A program made the position numbers and the translations under genes. A stretch of 39,388 nt of DNA from NCBI GenBank assembly GCA_023389255.1, contig JAEWER010000001.1, positions 1-39,388 on the forward strand. Reading direction: 5' to 3'. Within the stretch, counting starts at the first letter, position 1, and every line of letters starts with the position of its first letter. The DNA comes from Bacillota bacterium. Lineage in GTDB: Bacteria; Bacillota; Clostridia; Saccharofermentanales; DTU023. Below the pieces are notes generated by a model. That model did no database searches. It saw nothing but the letters and a program-made list of their open reading frames with translations, and had not been told where the DNA came from. Shown here piece after piece: positions 25,028 to 32,412 of the stretch.

Positions 25028-25585
25028 CTACAAAATAGGTTCAATAACGGCTCGAAAATAAGCATCCAATTGTTCTGGCTTTTCTTTACGCCCACTTGTG
25101 CTCCACCACAAGATCATTTCCACAAAGCTACTGGCAATATGATTAACCATAAAATCTTCAGGCACGGATTGCTGCTTGTTGTAATCGCTCGTCTGAAATA
25201 ATTTAATCAGTTCTTTTAGACTTTCCTTGAAATAACGCAGGAATAACTCTCGACTGTTACACACTAGAAGTTGCAAAACGTGGTTATCGTTTTCCGCTAA
25301 GTGATGCAAAAGATGACAGAATACATTCAGACTGCTATCTCTGTGGGGATGTGCACAGTGATGACACTGATCCTTAGCACTCGCCAAAATATGTGTAAAC
25401 AATTCCTCGCATAGCTCACGTAACAGATCGTCTTTCGTCTCAAAATGTGCATAAAAAGTTGTACGACCAACATCTGCCCGATCAATAATATCCTGTACCG
25501 TTAGTTGATTAAAACTTTTTTCTGCTAGTAAATCTATAAAAGCTTGAAAAATAGCCCTGCGTGTTTTGGCTTTTCTTCTATCCAC
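25028..25585 (-). CDS. TetR-family transcriptional regulator
   Basis: A 185-residue protein whose N-terminal helix-turn-helix (about 5-50) matches TetR regulators: TRRAIFQAFIDLL, then VQDIIDRADVGRTTFYAHFETKDDLL. The C-terminal part, with a His/Cys cluster (CHHCAHPH, about 96-103), would bind a ligand; that cluster suggests, but does not prove, a metal. I place the start at a GTG with GAGAGG 5 bp upstream, because the protein then begins DRRKAKTRRA as usual; in-frame ATGs lie 15 and 20 codons upstream. It is divergent from a P1B metal ATPase and probably represses it through the palindromes in the shared region. Confidence 0.85.
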   Translation of the reverse strand: MDRRKAKTRRAIFQAFIDLLAEKSFNQLTVQDIIDRADVGRTTFYAHFETKDDLLRELCEELFTHILASAKDQCHHCAHPHRDSSLNVFCHLLHHLAENDNHVLQLLVCNSRELFLRYFKESLKELIKLFQTSDYNKQQSVPEDFMVNHIASSFVEMILWWSTSGRKEKPEQLDAYFRAVIEPIL

Positions 25586-25684
25586 AGCTACCTCTCTCAT
25601 CTTTCTTGTCTGAACAATTATCTGCTTTTGTTCGTAAATGAACATTTAGGAATAATTGTACATTGAATATCTTAACAAACAACA

Positions 25685-25708
25685 CTAACGTTAGAGAACA
25701 ACCTGTTC
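25685..25708. promoter_or_regulatory. Candidate TetR operator palindromes
   Basis: Two adjacent inverted repeats lie between the divergent TetR and metal-ATPase genes: CTAACGTTAG (25685-25694) and GAACA-ACC-TGTTC (25696-25708). Their position about 35-55 bp before the ATPase start suits a repressor site. Confidence 0.45.
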
Positions 25709-25742
25709 ACTTTAGTGCGTTCGAATCAACAAGGAGGCTAGC

Positions 25743-27674
25743 GTGCAAAATAATTCTCTAACAAAATTAAATGCATATCTTTTCAGCCATGAAAGTTGGC
25801 TAAACCAACTTATGCTCAGGCTAGCAGCTACTCCTTGTACTGTTGTAGCCGGCTTGATGCTCTTGCTCAGCTTTCTGAGATCTAAAGAATTGTTAAATCT
25901 TCCTATTGATCCAGCTTGGATAACAATCATATTGAGTGGGTTACCTCTTGTCCACAGCGCTTGTCAGCGTCTGGCGCTAGGCAAAGGTATCAGTAAAATT
26001 TCTTCTGCCTTACTGATTACTATTGCTATGTTAGCAGCAATAGCCATCGGTGATCTGTTTGCAGCTGGTGAAGTGGCTTTTATCATGGCTATTGGTGCAA
26101 TTCTAGAAAATATGACAGCCAAACGTGCACAAAAGGGTTTGGGGAAATTACTGGAACTAGCACCTAGCACCGCCATACGCCTGCTAAATTACGGACAAGC
26201 AAATCAAACTAGTGAGCAGATAGACACCGCCAAACTACAATTAGGTGATATCGTACGCATTTTGCCCGGAGAAACAATTCCAGTTGATGGCGAAGTAATC
26301 TCTGGTACAACTTCCGTAAACCAAGCCGTACTAACGGGTGAATCATTACCTGTAGATAAGCAAATCGGTGATCGTGTGTTTGCTGGTACGCTGAACACAG
26401 TCGGCTCAATAGACGTTAAAACTACACATATTGGTGAAAATAGTTCCTTGCAGAAATTAATTCGTCTAGTGCAAGAAGCTGATAAGAAACAGGCGCACAT
26501 GCAACGGCTAGCTGATCGTTGGGCAAGTTTTCTCGTGCCCGCCTCTCTAACCTTAGCTATCTTAGTATACTTGTTCACCCAAAGTTTAACGAAGTCAGTA
26601 ACTATTTTAGTTGTTTTTTGTCCCTGTGCACTCGTTCTAGCCACTCCTACTGCCATCATGGCGGCCATTGCACAAGCTAGCAAACATGGCGTGATCATCA
26701 AATCTGGTGTTGCCCTAGAAACCATGGGGAAAATTGATTTAATCTGCTTTGATAAAACTGGTACACTGACCTCCGGCAAGCTGGTTGTGAGCGATATTAT
26801 TTGTCTCAAGCAACAATCAGCCGATGAACTCTTGCAATTAGTGGCATCACTGGAAAGCAAAAGTGAGCACCCTTTAGCTAAAGCAATTGTCAATCTAGCT
26901 CAGAGCAAACAACTTGTACTGAGCAATACCAGCTCTTTCACTTTGCATCCTGGGCAAGGGCTGAGCGCCACACTGAACAAACAACAGTATTGGTGTGGCA
27001 ATCTGCACTTATTAGAGCAAAACAGCATTAAACTTAGCGATAAAGCTAAACAGCAAGCTGATCTTTTAACTAAGCAGGGAAAAGCCATTTTATACCTAGC
27101 TACAAATGCTGAATGCATCGGCATCATCGCTTTAGCTGACAGTATAAGACCCGAAACTAAATCTGTAATCAGCAAATTAAAAGCACTATCAACTGATGCT
27201 GTTCTCTTAACTGGCGATAATCCCAACACCGCTTCATGTCTAGCTAAAGAAGTAGGTATCGACCATTATTACGCCAACTTGCTACCTGAAGATAAGGTGA
27301 GTTATTTGCATAACATAAAACAAGATCAGACTGTTTGCATGATAGGTGATGGTATCAACGACGCTCCTGCTCTCAAAACTGCCGATGTCAGTATCGCTAT
27401 GGGTAAAATGGGAAGTGATATAGCAATTGATTCTGCCGATATAGCACTGATGAGCGATGATCTAAGTCGCTTACCGTATCTCAAACGCTTAGCGAATGCT
27501 ACTAGAAAAACAATCAAATTTAGTATCAGCTTATCCATGCTAATCAATTTCCTGGCAATAATACTTTCTATTGCTGGTCTATTAGATCCCACCAGTGGTG
27601 CTCTAGTACACAACGCAGGCTCATGTTTTGTCGTGTTGATATCTGCCCTGCTCTACGATCGTAAATTTATTTAA
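25743..27674 (+). CDS. P1B-type heavy-metal-translocating ATPase
   Basis: A 643-residue ion pump. Key motifs: actuator TGES at 198-201, the metal-binding CPC at 293-295 in the sixth helix, phosphorylated Asp337 in DKTGT, SEHPLAKA in the nucleotide domain and GDGINDAP. There is no N-terminal metal-binding domain; helices begin near residue 30. The CPC motif fits export of Cu+, Zn2+ or Cd2+. The last helix (GALVHNAGSCFVVLISALL) lacks the Asp typical of Zn/Cd pumps such as ZntA, so the substrate stays open. Translation starts at GTG after AAGGAGG. It is divergent from a TetR regulator with palindromes between them, pointing to metal- or ligand-controlled expression. Confidence 0.9.
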   Translation: MQNNSLTKLNAYLFSHESWLNQLMLRLAATPCTVVAGLMLLLSFLRSKELLNLPIDPAWITIILSGLPLVHSACQRLALGKGISKISSALLITIAMLAAIAIGDLFAAGEVAFIMAIGAILENMTAKRAQKGLGKLLELAPSTAIRLLNYGQANQTSEQIDTAKLQLGDIVRILPGETIPVDGEVISGTTSVNQAVLTGESLPVDKQIGDRVFAGTLNTVGSIDVKTTHIGENSSLQKLIRLVQEADKKQAHMQRLADRWASFLVPASLTLAILVYLFTQSLTKSVTILVVFCPCALVLATPTAIMAAIAQASKHGVIIKSGVALETMGKIDLICFDKTGTLTSGKLVVSDIICLKQQSADELLQLVASLESKSEHPLAKAIVNLAQSKQLVLSNTSSFTLHPGQGLSATLNKQQYWCGNLHLLEQNSIKLSDKAKQQADLLTKQGKAILYLATNAECIGIIALADSIRPETKSVISKLKALSTDAVLLTGDNPNTASCLAKEVGIDHYYANLLPEDKVSYLHNIKQDQTVCMIGDGINDAPALKTADVSIAMGKMGSDIAIDSADIALMSDDLSRLPYLKRLANATRKTIKFSISLSMLINFLAIILSIAGLLDPTSGALVHNAGSCFVVLISALLYDRKFI

Positions 27675-27681
27675 TTTAAAC

Positions 27682-27714
27682 ATCCCCTTTGCTTCAGTTA
27701 GGAGCAACGGGGAT
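27682..27714. terminator. Hairpin between the metal ATPase and the Spx/ArsC-like gene
   Basis: A 12-bp stem with one mismatch (27682-27693 with 27703-27714) and a 9-nt loop, between convergent genes. It has no strong T-tract on either side, so it is a weak terminator candidate. Confidence 0.45.
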
Positions 27715-27762
27715 ATTAACTTATATGAATTTTAGTTTGAGTTGTAATCAGGTAAATATTCC

Positions 27763-28131
27763 TTACTTATCGTTTAACTCTTCGATTATTTTCTCCCATT
27801 TATCTTGCTTAAATCCTGTCAATACAACATGATCTGCAATTAACAATGGTCTTTTAATCAGCATTCCATCTGATGCTAGCAAAGTTAACTGTTCATCTTC
27901 TGACATCTTAGCTAACTTATCCTTTAGTCCCAACTCACGATATTTCATACCGCTGGTGTTGAAGAAACGCTTAAGTTCTAACCCGCTTTTCTGCCAAAAC
28001 ACTCTCAACTCATCTTTAGTAGGTGTTTCTTCGGTAATTGATTTGGCCACTACCTCTACATCTCGTTCTTTGAGAAAATGCAGTGCTTTCTGGCAGGTAG
28101 AACATTTGGGGTAATGATAAACCAACAGCAT
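27763..28131 (-). CDS. Spx/ArsC-family (YffB-type) thioredoxin-fold protein
   Basis: A 122-residue protein of the ArsC/Spx/YffB family. It begins with the fold's first strand and a CSTC motif (Cys10 and Cys13), ends with KRPLLIADHVVLTGFK, and has normal family length (110-130). Classical Spx has CxxC at 10 and 13 and acts on RNA polymerase; ArsC-type reductases use a single Cys near 12 with three Arg. The CxxC layout fits Spx/MgsR or 'arsenate reductase-like' proteins more than true arsenate reductase, but the exact role is not settled by sequence. It starts 4 bp after the ppa stop, so they are coupled. Confidence 0.82.
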   Translation of the reverse strand: MLLVYHYPKCSTCQKALHFLKERDVEVVAKSITEETPTKDELRVFWQKSGLELKRFFNTSGMKYRELGLKDKLAKMSEDEQLTLLASDGMLIKRPLLIADHVVLTGFKQDKWEKIIEELNDK

Positions 28132-28135
28132 AGCT

Positions 28136-28789
28136 CTATTTCTCTTTGTCTTCAGAAGTTTCTACTTTTTGTTTTTCTTCTCTTGGATTTCTGCATCTAG
28201 CTTTGGCAATGAGTTGCCTTGTTCTTGATGTTCTATCATCAATCTCTGCCTCCGCTACTTTGCCACAGAAATGCACTAGATAATTATCCATACAAGAAGC
28301 AATGATGCGCTCAGCATCAGCTCTACCCAAGGCTTCACTGGTGGTTGTATTTTTATGTTCTAAGCTCTTATACACTTCAAAGAAATGCATGAATTCTGCC
28401 ATCATGTGAGGCGGTAATTCACTCAGGTCCGTTAAATAGTTGTAGTTAGGATCATGGCGTGGAACTGCGATAATCTTATCGTCAATCTCTTCGCCATCGA
28501 TCATGCGAATAACGCCGATCGGATAACAATCCACCATTACTAGTGGATCTAAATCAACTTGACAGATAACTAGCACGTCCAGAGGATCGTAGTCATCAGC
28601 AAAAGTACGTGGAATAAAACCATAGTTTGCTGGATAGTGGGTCGAGGTATACAAAATGCGATCCAATTTTAAGAGACCTGTTTTTTTGTCTAGCTCATAT
28701 TTCTTCTTGCTTCCACTGGGGATCTCGATAACAGACATAAAACTTTCAGGACTGATTAAGGACGGATCCACATCGTGCCAAACATTCAT
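28136..28789 (-). CDS. ppa: Inorganic pyrophosphatase, family I
   Basis: A 217-residue soluble enzyme hydrolysing PPi to phosphate. Family I motifs are present: the Lys-rich IPSGSKKKYE, HYPANYGFIP and the metal-binding DYDPLDVLV. Length exceeds the usual 175-180 by a charged C-terminal tail of about 25 residues (REEKQKVETSEDKEK). The start is an ATG preceded by CGGAGG; an in-frame ATG 45 bp upstream would put the ribosome site inside the gene. It lies between the LTA-synthase-like gene and the Spx/ArsC-like gene on the same strand. Confidence 0.94.
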   Translation of the reverse strand: MNVWHDVDPSLISPESFMSVIEIPSGSKKKYELDKKTGLLKLDRILYTSTHYPANYGFIPRTFADDYDPLDVLVICQVDLDPLVMVDCYPIGVIRMIDGEEIDDKIIAVPRHDPNYNYLTDLSELPPHMMAEFMHFFEVYKSLEHKNTTTSEALGRADAERIIASCMDNYLVHFCGKVAEAEIDDRTSRTRQLIAKARCRNPREEKQKVETSEDKEK

Positions 28790-28848
28790 AGCAACCTCCG
28801 TTTTAGCTTTTTTCTTATTATCTACCATCTGCACATGTTTCGCTATAT

Positions 28849-30015
28849 TTATTCAATCTTGGAGTTGTCGAGATAAAATTTTGATGGTCTCGCAAGTTCA
28901 TCATTAACTTTATCCAAGCCCAATTCTTCTACCAACGTAGGTTTGTCCGAAAAGAGATTAGTGCCTAAACCAGCTCTTTCACCTTCAATTTGAGCACCGA
29001 TAGCAGCTAAAGTTGTCGGGAAAATATCGAAAGGTGCAAAATCTCGTTGATGCGTTTTGGTGCGCGGTGGCATATCTAGAACTGAATTAATGTACATATT
29101 AACCACGGTTCGTTCATAGTTGGGATCCCAATCGGCGAAGAAATCCTTATCCATGGAGCGGTGATCGCCCGTAATTAAGATAGTTGTATTAGCATAAAAA
29201 TCTTGTTTTTTGATCCAGTTAACGAACTTCACCACCTCAGCTTGCGAGTAGAAAATCACGTTAGCGTATTGTTCTTCAAACGGTTTTTCTTGCATCTTAG
29301 GCGATACATATCCTGCCGGGAAGTGAGTATCAGCATTTTCTAAAATGAAGTAAAAAGGTTTATTTTCTTTAGCTAGGCGAAGTAGTTCTTCTTTTGCAAA
29401 TTCATAGAGTTTATCGTCTTCATAGCCCCACCAAACTTTATAATCTGGATCTACGTAGCCATTTTTTCTCGCATAATCTAAATCAAAAACCTTAAAATCT
29501 CCATGCTTACGATAGTAATCTCCTAAGCCTCCCCACTTGGCTTGTGCGCCTAACATAATTTCTGTGTTATACCCTTGACTCTTAAGCAAGTCACCCACAG
29601 TCGTAAACTGCGGATAGAGCATAGATTCTGCTGTACCACGTTGCAAATTCGTTTTCATGGGTATGCCTGCGCCAAAATTGAGCATGCTGGCTATCGAATG
29701 CGCTGCCCCAAAAGTCTGATGCGGACCGCCAAACTCGAAATTACTATTAGAGAAATGAATATTCTCACGATTTAATTCTGCCAACTTCGGCATTAGACTA
29801 CGTTCTTTATAGCCACCATTAGCTCGATCGTAGTAAGAGTTTTCCACCGACTCCATGTAGATATGGATCAAATTTCTTTGTTTAGCAGGAAACTTAACTA
29901 CATTTTTCGGTTCGACGTAATGATCTTCTATAAAGGTAGATGCCTGAAAACTATTACGAGCAATGGTATACAGCGGTAATTTTTGGCAGGCATATACCAT
30001 CGATGTACCAAGCAA
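28849..30015 (-). CDS. LTA synthase/phosphoglycerol transferase-like protein, catalytic part (after an in-frame TGA)
   Basis: The 388-residue extracellular catalytic half of a sulfatase-fold LtaS/MdoB-type enzyme, which transfers glycerol phosphate from phosphatidylglycerol to a glycan or lipid. Metal and active-site motifs: YMESVENSY, FGGPHQTFGAAHSIASML (a Ser stands where relatives usually have the nucleophile Thr), and TGDHRSMD. It is in the same frame as the upstream membrane part, with only a TGA and one Leu codon between, so it is surely the rest of the same gene (about 620 residues). As a separate protein it would start at TTG (30015) or ATG (30000), neither with a ribosome site, and would lack membrane helices 1-5. 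A ppa gene follows 59 bp later. Confidence 0.8.
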   Translation of the reverse strand: MLGTSMVYACQKLPLYTIARNSFQASTFIEDHYVEPKNVVKFPAKQRNLIHIYMESVENSYYDRANGGYKERSLMPKLAELNRENIHFSNSNFEFGGPHQTFGAAHSIASMLNFGAGIPMKTNLQRGTAESMLYPQFTTVGDLLKSQGYNTEIMLGAQAKWGGLGDYYRKHGDFKVFDLDYARKNGYVDPDYKVWWGYEDDKLYEFAKEELLRLAKENKPFYFILENADTHFPAGYVSPKMQEKPFEEQYANVIFYSQAEVVKFVNWIKKQDFYANTTILITGDHRSMDKDFFADWDPNYERTVVNMYINSVLDMPPRTKTHQRDFAPFDIFPTTLAAIGAQIEGERAGLGTNLFSDKPTLVEELGLDKVNDELARPSKFYLDNSKIE

Positions 30016-30031
30016 TAATCAAGCAATAATC
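30010..30031 (-). repeat. 11-bp tandem duplication creating a TGA stop
   Basis: AAGCAATAATC occurs twice in direct succession (30010-30020 and 30021-30031). On the minus strand the junction of the two copies forms the in-frame TGA (30019-30021) that splits the LTA-synthase-like gene. Confidence 0.9.
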
Positions 30032-30711
30032 AGCGCTAATCCCTGCGCACCTAATCGGCGTCTGAACTTGTCGCTTTCCTCATAGAGCACTCTTTTGCGC
30101 TTGCGCAACAAGCCTAACTCTAAACCAAATAATGTTAATCCAAAAACGGGTGCTATCATGAAGTTTGCTACTTGAGCATTAGCATCTGCAGTCGCATCAC
30201 CGCCACCGTCTGTAATTAAGAAGATAAATTGATCTGCGGTCAAAATACCAAAATAGCCACTAAACCATCTAGGCACAAAAAAGCATAAGGCTATCAAAAA
30301 GCAAAGAATAGCACCTACAATTGCCCAAACAATTCCTCTGACTGCTGGTAATTTCTTCTGAATATATCTGTACTCTAACTTTCTTTTAGTACAAATACGT
30401 TGGTAAATATCTCGTCCCGTGATCAATAGCAAAAATACTACTACCGTACAGGCACTATAGAGCAGATACGTATGCCAAGCTAAGGACCAACGATATAAAT
30501 AGCCCAGAGTAAAAATATACAGCAGAGTTGCCACAAGATTACTGTTATAAGCCAAAGCTAAAGATTTTAGCCAAGCAAAGGCACTGACTGTAGTTGCTGT
30601 ACTACTTGAAGTGTCAGCATGGTTAAATACTTCTCGTGTTTTGGCTAGATATAAGCGATCAATTACGCTTAAGATAACAAGCAAGATACCTTGTAAGAGA
30701 AAAATCCCCAT
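30019..30711 (-). CDS. LTA synthase/phosphoglycerol transferase-like protein, membrane part
   Basis: A 230-residue product ending at a TGA inside what should be a fifth membrane helix. It has helices at about 2-16, 58-73, 80-97 and 127-146, and a re-entrant segment near 185-200, the usual N-terminal half of LtaS/MdoB-like enzymes. Residues just before the stop (GLALIIA) and just after it (LLLGTSMVYA) join into one hydrophobic helix, so the gene is continuous in frame. Either it is a nonsense allele or the TGA is read through. It is preceded by 251 bp of divergent region shared with tnaA; ribosome site weak. Confidence 0.75.
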   Translation of the reverse strand: MGIFLLQGILLVILSVIDRLYLAKTREVFNHADTSSSTATTVSAFAWLKSLALAYNSNLVATLLYIFTLGYLYRWSLAWHTYLLYSACTVVVFLLLITGRDIYQRICTKRKLEYRYIQKKLPAVRGIVWAIVGAILCFLIALCFFVPRWFSGYFGILTADQFIFLITDGGGDATADANAQVANFMIAPVFGLTLFGLELGLLRKRKRVLYEESDKFRRRLGAQGLALIIA

Positions 30712-30890
30712 ATAACTTCTCCAAACGTTAGCGATATTAAAAAAATATGCCTATTGTCTAAAAGATACAAGCGGAAAATCTTAAAGATTTTCTCCAGATC
30801 TATATTTGTGCAAACTGCATAATTTAGCCATTATTTTTATGTTATTTAAGTATATTTTGCTATCTATAACTAGCATTAAGCAGTTTAGAG

Positions 30891-30947
30891 TGATAAAAAG
30901 TTATCAAGTGATAAGGCTATTTCTCAGCGATTTAAGTTGTCTGAGAA
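30891..30947 (+). promoter_or_regulatory. Structured leader of tnaA
   Basis: Alternating half-sites TGATAA-AAAG-TTATCA-AG-TGATAA (30891-30914) allow two mutually exclusive hairpins or a repeated operator. A separate 7-bp hairpin, TTCTCAG/CTGAGAA (30921-30947), ends 3 bp before the AAGGAGG ribosome site. No TnaC-like leader peptide is present. Confidence 0.5.
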
Positions 30948-30962
30948 TAGCAAGGAGGATAT

Positions 30963-32360
30963 ATGGCTAAAAAATATGTTGCAGAACCTTTCCGTATCAA
31001 AATGGTAGAACCTTTGAAAATCTTAACTGCCGAAGAGCGCGAAGCTAAGATTAAGGAAGCTAAGTACAATCTATTCAATCTCAAAGCTGAAGATGTTTAT
31101 ATCGATTTGTTAACCGATTCTGGTACTAACGCCATGAGCCAAGCGCAGTGGTCAGCAATGATGATGGGCGACGAATCCTATGCTGGAGCTACTAGCTATT
31201 TCCATTTTATGGAAGTCTTAAAAGATATCTTTAACTACAGTTGGTTCTGCCCTGTCCACCAGGGACGTGCTGCCGAAAAAGTATTGTTCCCCTTACTGCT
31301 AAACGAAGGCAAAGTATCAATCTCTAACATGTTTTTCGATACTACCCGAGCTCACGTTGAACTAGCTGGCGCCAGAGCGATTGACTGTGTCGTAGAAGAA
31401 GCAAAAAATCCTGAGATTAGAGCTAAATTCAAAGGTAATATGGATGTTGCCAAACTCGAAGAACTAATCAGGGAAAAAGGTGCTGAAAATGTAGGTATGA
31501 TCGTGATGACCATCACCAACAACTCAGCTGGCGGTCAGCCTGTTTCCATGCAGAACATACGTGAAACCAGCTCCATCTGTAAAAAATACAATATCCATTT
31601 CAATATTGATGCCGCCCGCTATGCGGAAAATGCTTACTTCATCAAACGTGATGAAGAGGGCTACGCCGATAAGAGCATCAAAGATATCGTACAAGAGATG
31701 TTCTCCTACGCAGACACTTTCACCATGTCAGCTAAAAAAGATACTATCGTCAATATGGGTGGCGTTATTGGCATTCGAGAAAACAACGAAGAGTTGATCA
31801 TGAAAGTGAAAGCTAATTGCATCAGTTACGAAGGCTTTTTCACCTATGGTGGTTTGAACGGACGTGATCTAGATGCACTCGCCGTCGGTATGATGGAAGG
31901 TGTAAACGAAGATTATCTGCGTTATCGTATCGGTCAAGTTGAATACTTAGCCTCACGTTTGGATGATGCTGGAATCGCTTATCAAAGCCCTGCTGGTGGT
32001 CACGGTGTTTTCGTCGATGCAGCAAAAATGTTCCCACACATCCCTTACTATGAATTTCCTGGTCAAGTCTTGGCAATCGAACTTTATAAAGAAGCAGGTA
32101 TCAGAGCTTGTGATATCGGTTCCTATATGTTAGGCAACGATCCAGACACAGGTGAGCAATTGCATGCAGATTTTGAATTTACTCGCTTAGCGATTCCCAG
32201 AAGAACTTATACACAAGCACATATGGATGTAATAGCAGATGCTTTAATCGAGATTAAGAAGCGTGCTAGCGAAATTAAACGTGGCTACCACATCACGTGG
32301 GAACCACCGATTTTGCGCCACTTCCAAGCCTCTTTAGAGCCGATCGCTGAAGATAAATAA
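30963..32360 (+). CDS. tnaA: Tryptophanase (L-tryptophan indole-lyase)
   Basis: A 465-residue PLP enzyme that cleaves tryptophan to indole, pyruvate and ammonia. The PLP lysine is Lys259 in MSAKKD. Tyrosine phenol-lyase is the close relative, but two selectivity positions favour tryptophanase: Asp126 (FFDTT, where phenol-lyase has Thr) and Ile385 (RACDIGS, where phenol-lyase has Arg). The C-terminal RAIPRR/YTQAHMD-type block matches TnaA. Length is near the E. coli enzyme (471). A strong AAGGAGG site precedes the ATG. It is followed by a Na+-coupled transporter and a YheO-like regulator, so it is the catabolic gene of an indole-forming operon. Confidence 0.96.
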   Translation: MAKKYVAEPFRIKMVEPLKILTAEEREAKIKEAKYNLFNLKAEDVYIDLLTDSGTNAMSQAQWSAMMMGDESYAGATSYFHFMEVLKDIFNYSWFCPVHQGRAAEKVLFPLLLNEGKVSISNMFFDTTRAHVELAGARAIDCVVEEAKNPEIRAKFKGNMDVAKLEELIREKGAENVGMIVMTITNNSAGGQPVSMQNIRETSSICKKYNIHFNIDAARYAENAYFIKRDEEGYADKSIKDIVQEMFSYADTFTMSAKKDTIVNMGGVIGIRENNEELIMKVKANCISYEGFFTYGGLNGRDLDALAVGMMEGVNEDYLRYRIGQVEYLASRLDDAGIAYQSPAGGHGVFVDAAKMFPHIPYYEFPGQVLAIELYKEAGIRACDIGSYMLGNDPDTGEQLHADFEFTRLAIPRRTYTQAHMDVIADALIEIKKRASEIKRGYHITWEPPILRHFQASLEPIAEDK

Positions 32361-32367
32361 CATGTCT

Positions 32368-32395
32368 AAATGAGTGCGCACGAGCGCACTCATTT
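32368..32395 (+). terminator. Hairpin between tnaA and the transporter
   Basis: A perfect 12-bp stem (AAATGAGTGCGC with its complement) and 4-nt loop, 8 bp after the tnaA stop and followed by ATCTTT. It may be a partial terminator that lowers transporter expression relative to tnaA. Confidence 0.75.
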
Positions 32396-32412
32396 ATCTT
32401 TGAGGTGTTTTT

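Noticed and set aside
26204..26893. Long open frame on the minus strand within the metal ATPase gene
   Set aside because: It is entirely antisense to a well-conserved enzyme, has no ribosome site or recognisable domain, and is a shadow.
27763..28131. True arsenate reductase (arsC)
   Set aside because: CxxC at 10-13 and the absence of ars neighbours fit Spx/YffB-like proteins better; the nearby ArsD-like protein is 10 kb away and also lacks arsenic ligands.
30010..30031. Phase variation by the 11-bp repeat
   Set aside because: One copy gives the wrong frame, and two or more copies give the same TGA, so copy number change would not switch the gene on.
30839..30970. A 43-codon frame in the tnaA leader that could be a TnaC-like peptide
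   Set aside because: It has no Trp, no ribosome site, and runs across the tnaA ribosome site into the gene; it looks like a chance frame.
30963..32360. Tyrosine phenol-lyase instead of tryptophanase
   Set aside because: Asp126 and Ile385 occupy positions where phenol-lyase has Thr and Arg; both match tryptophanase.
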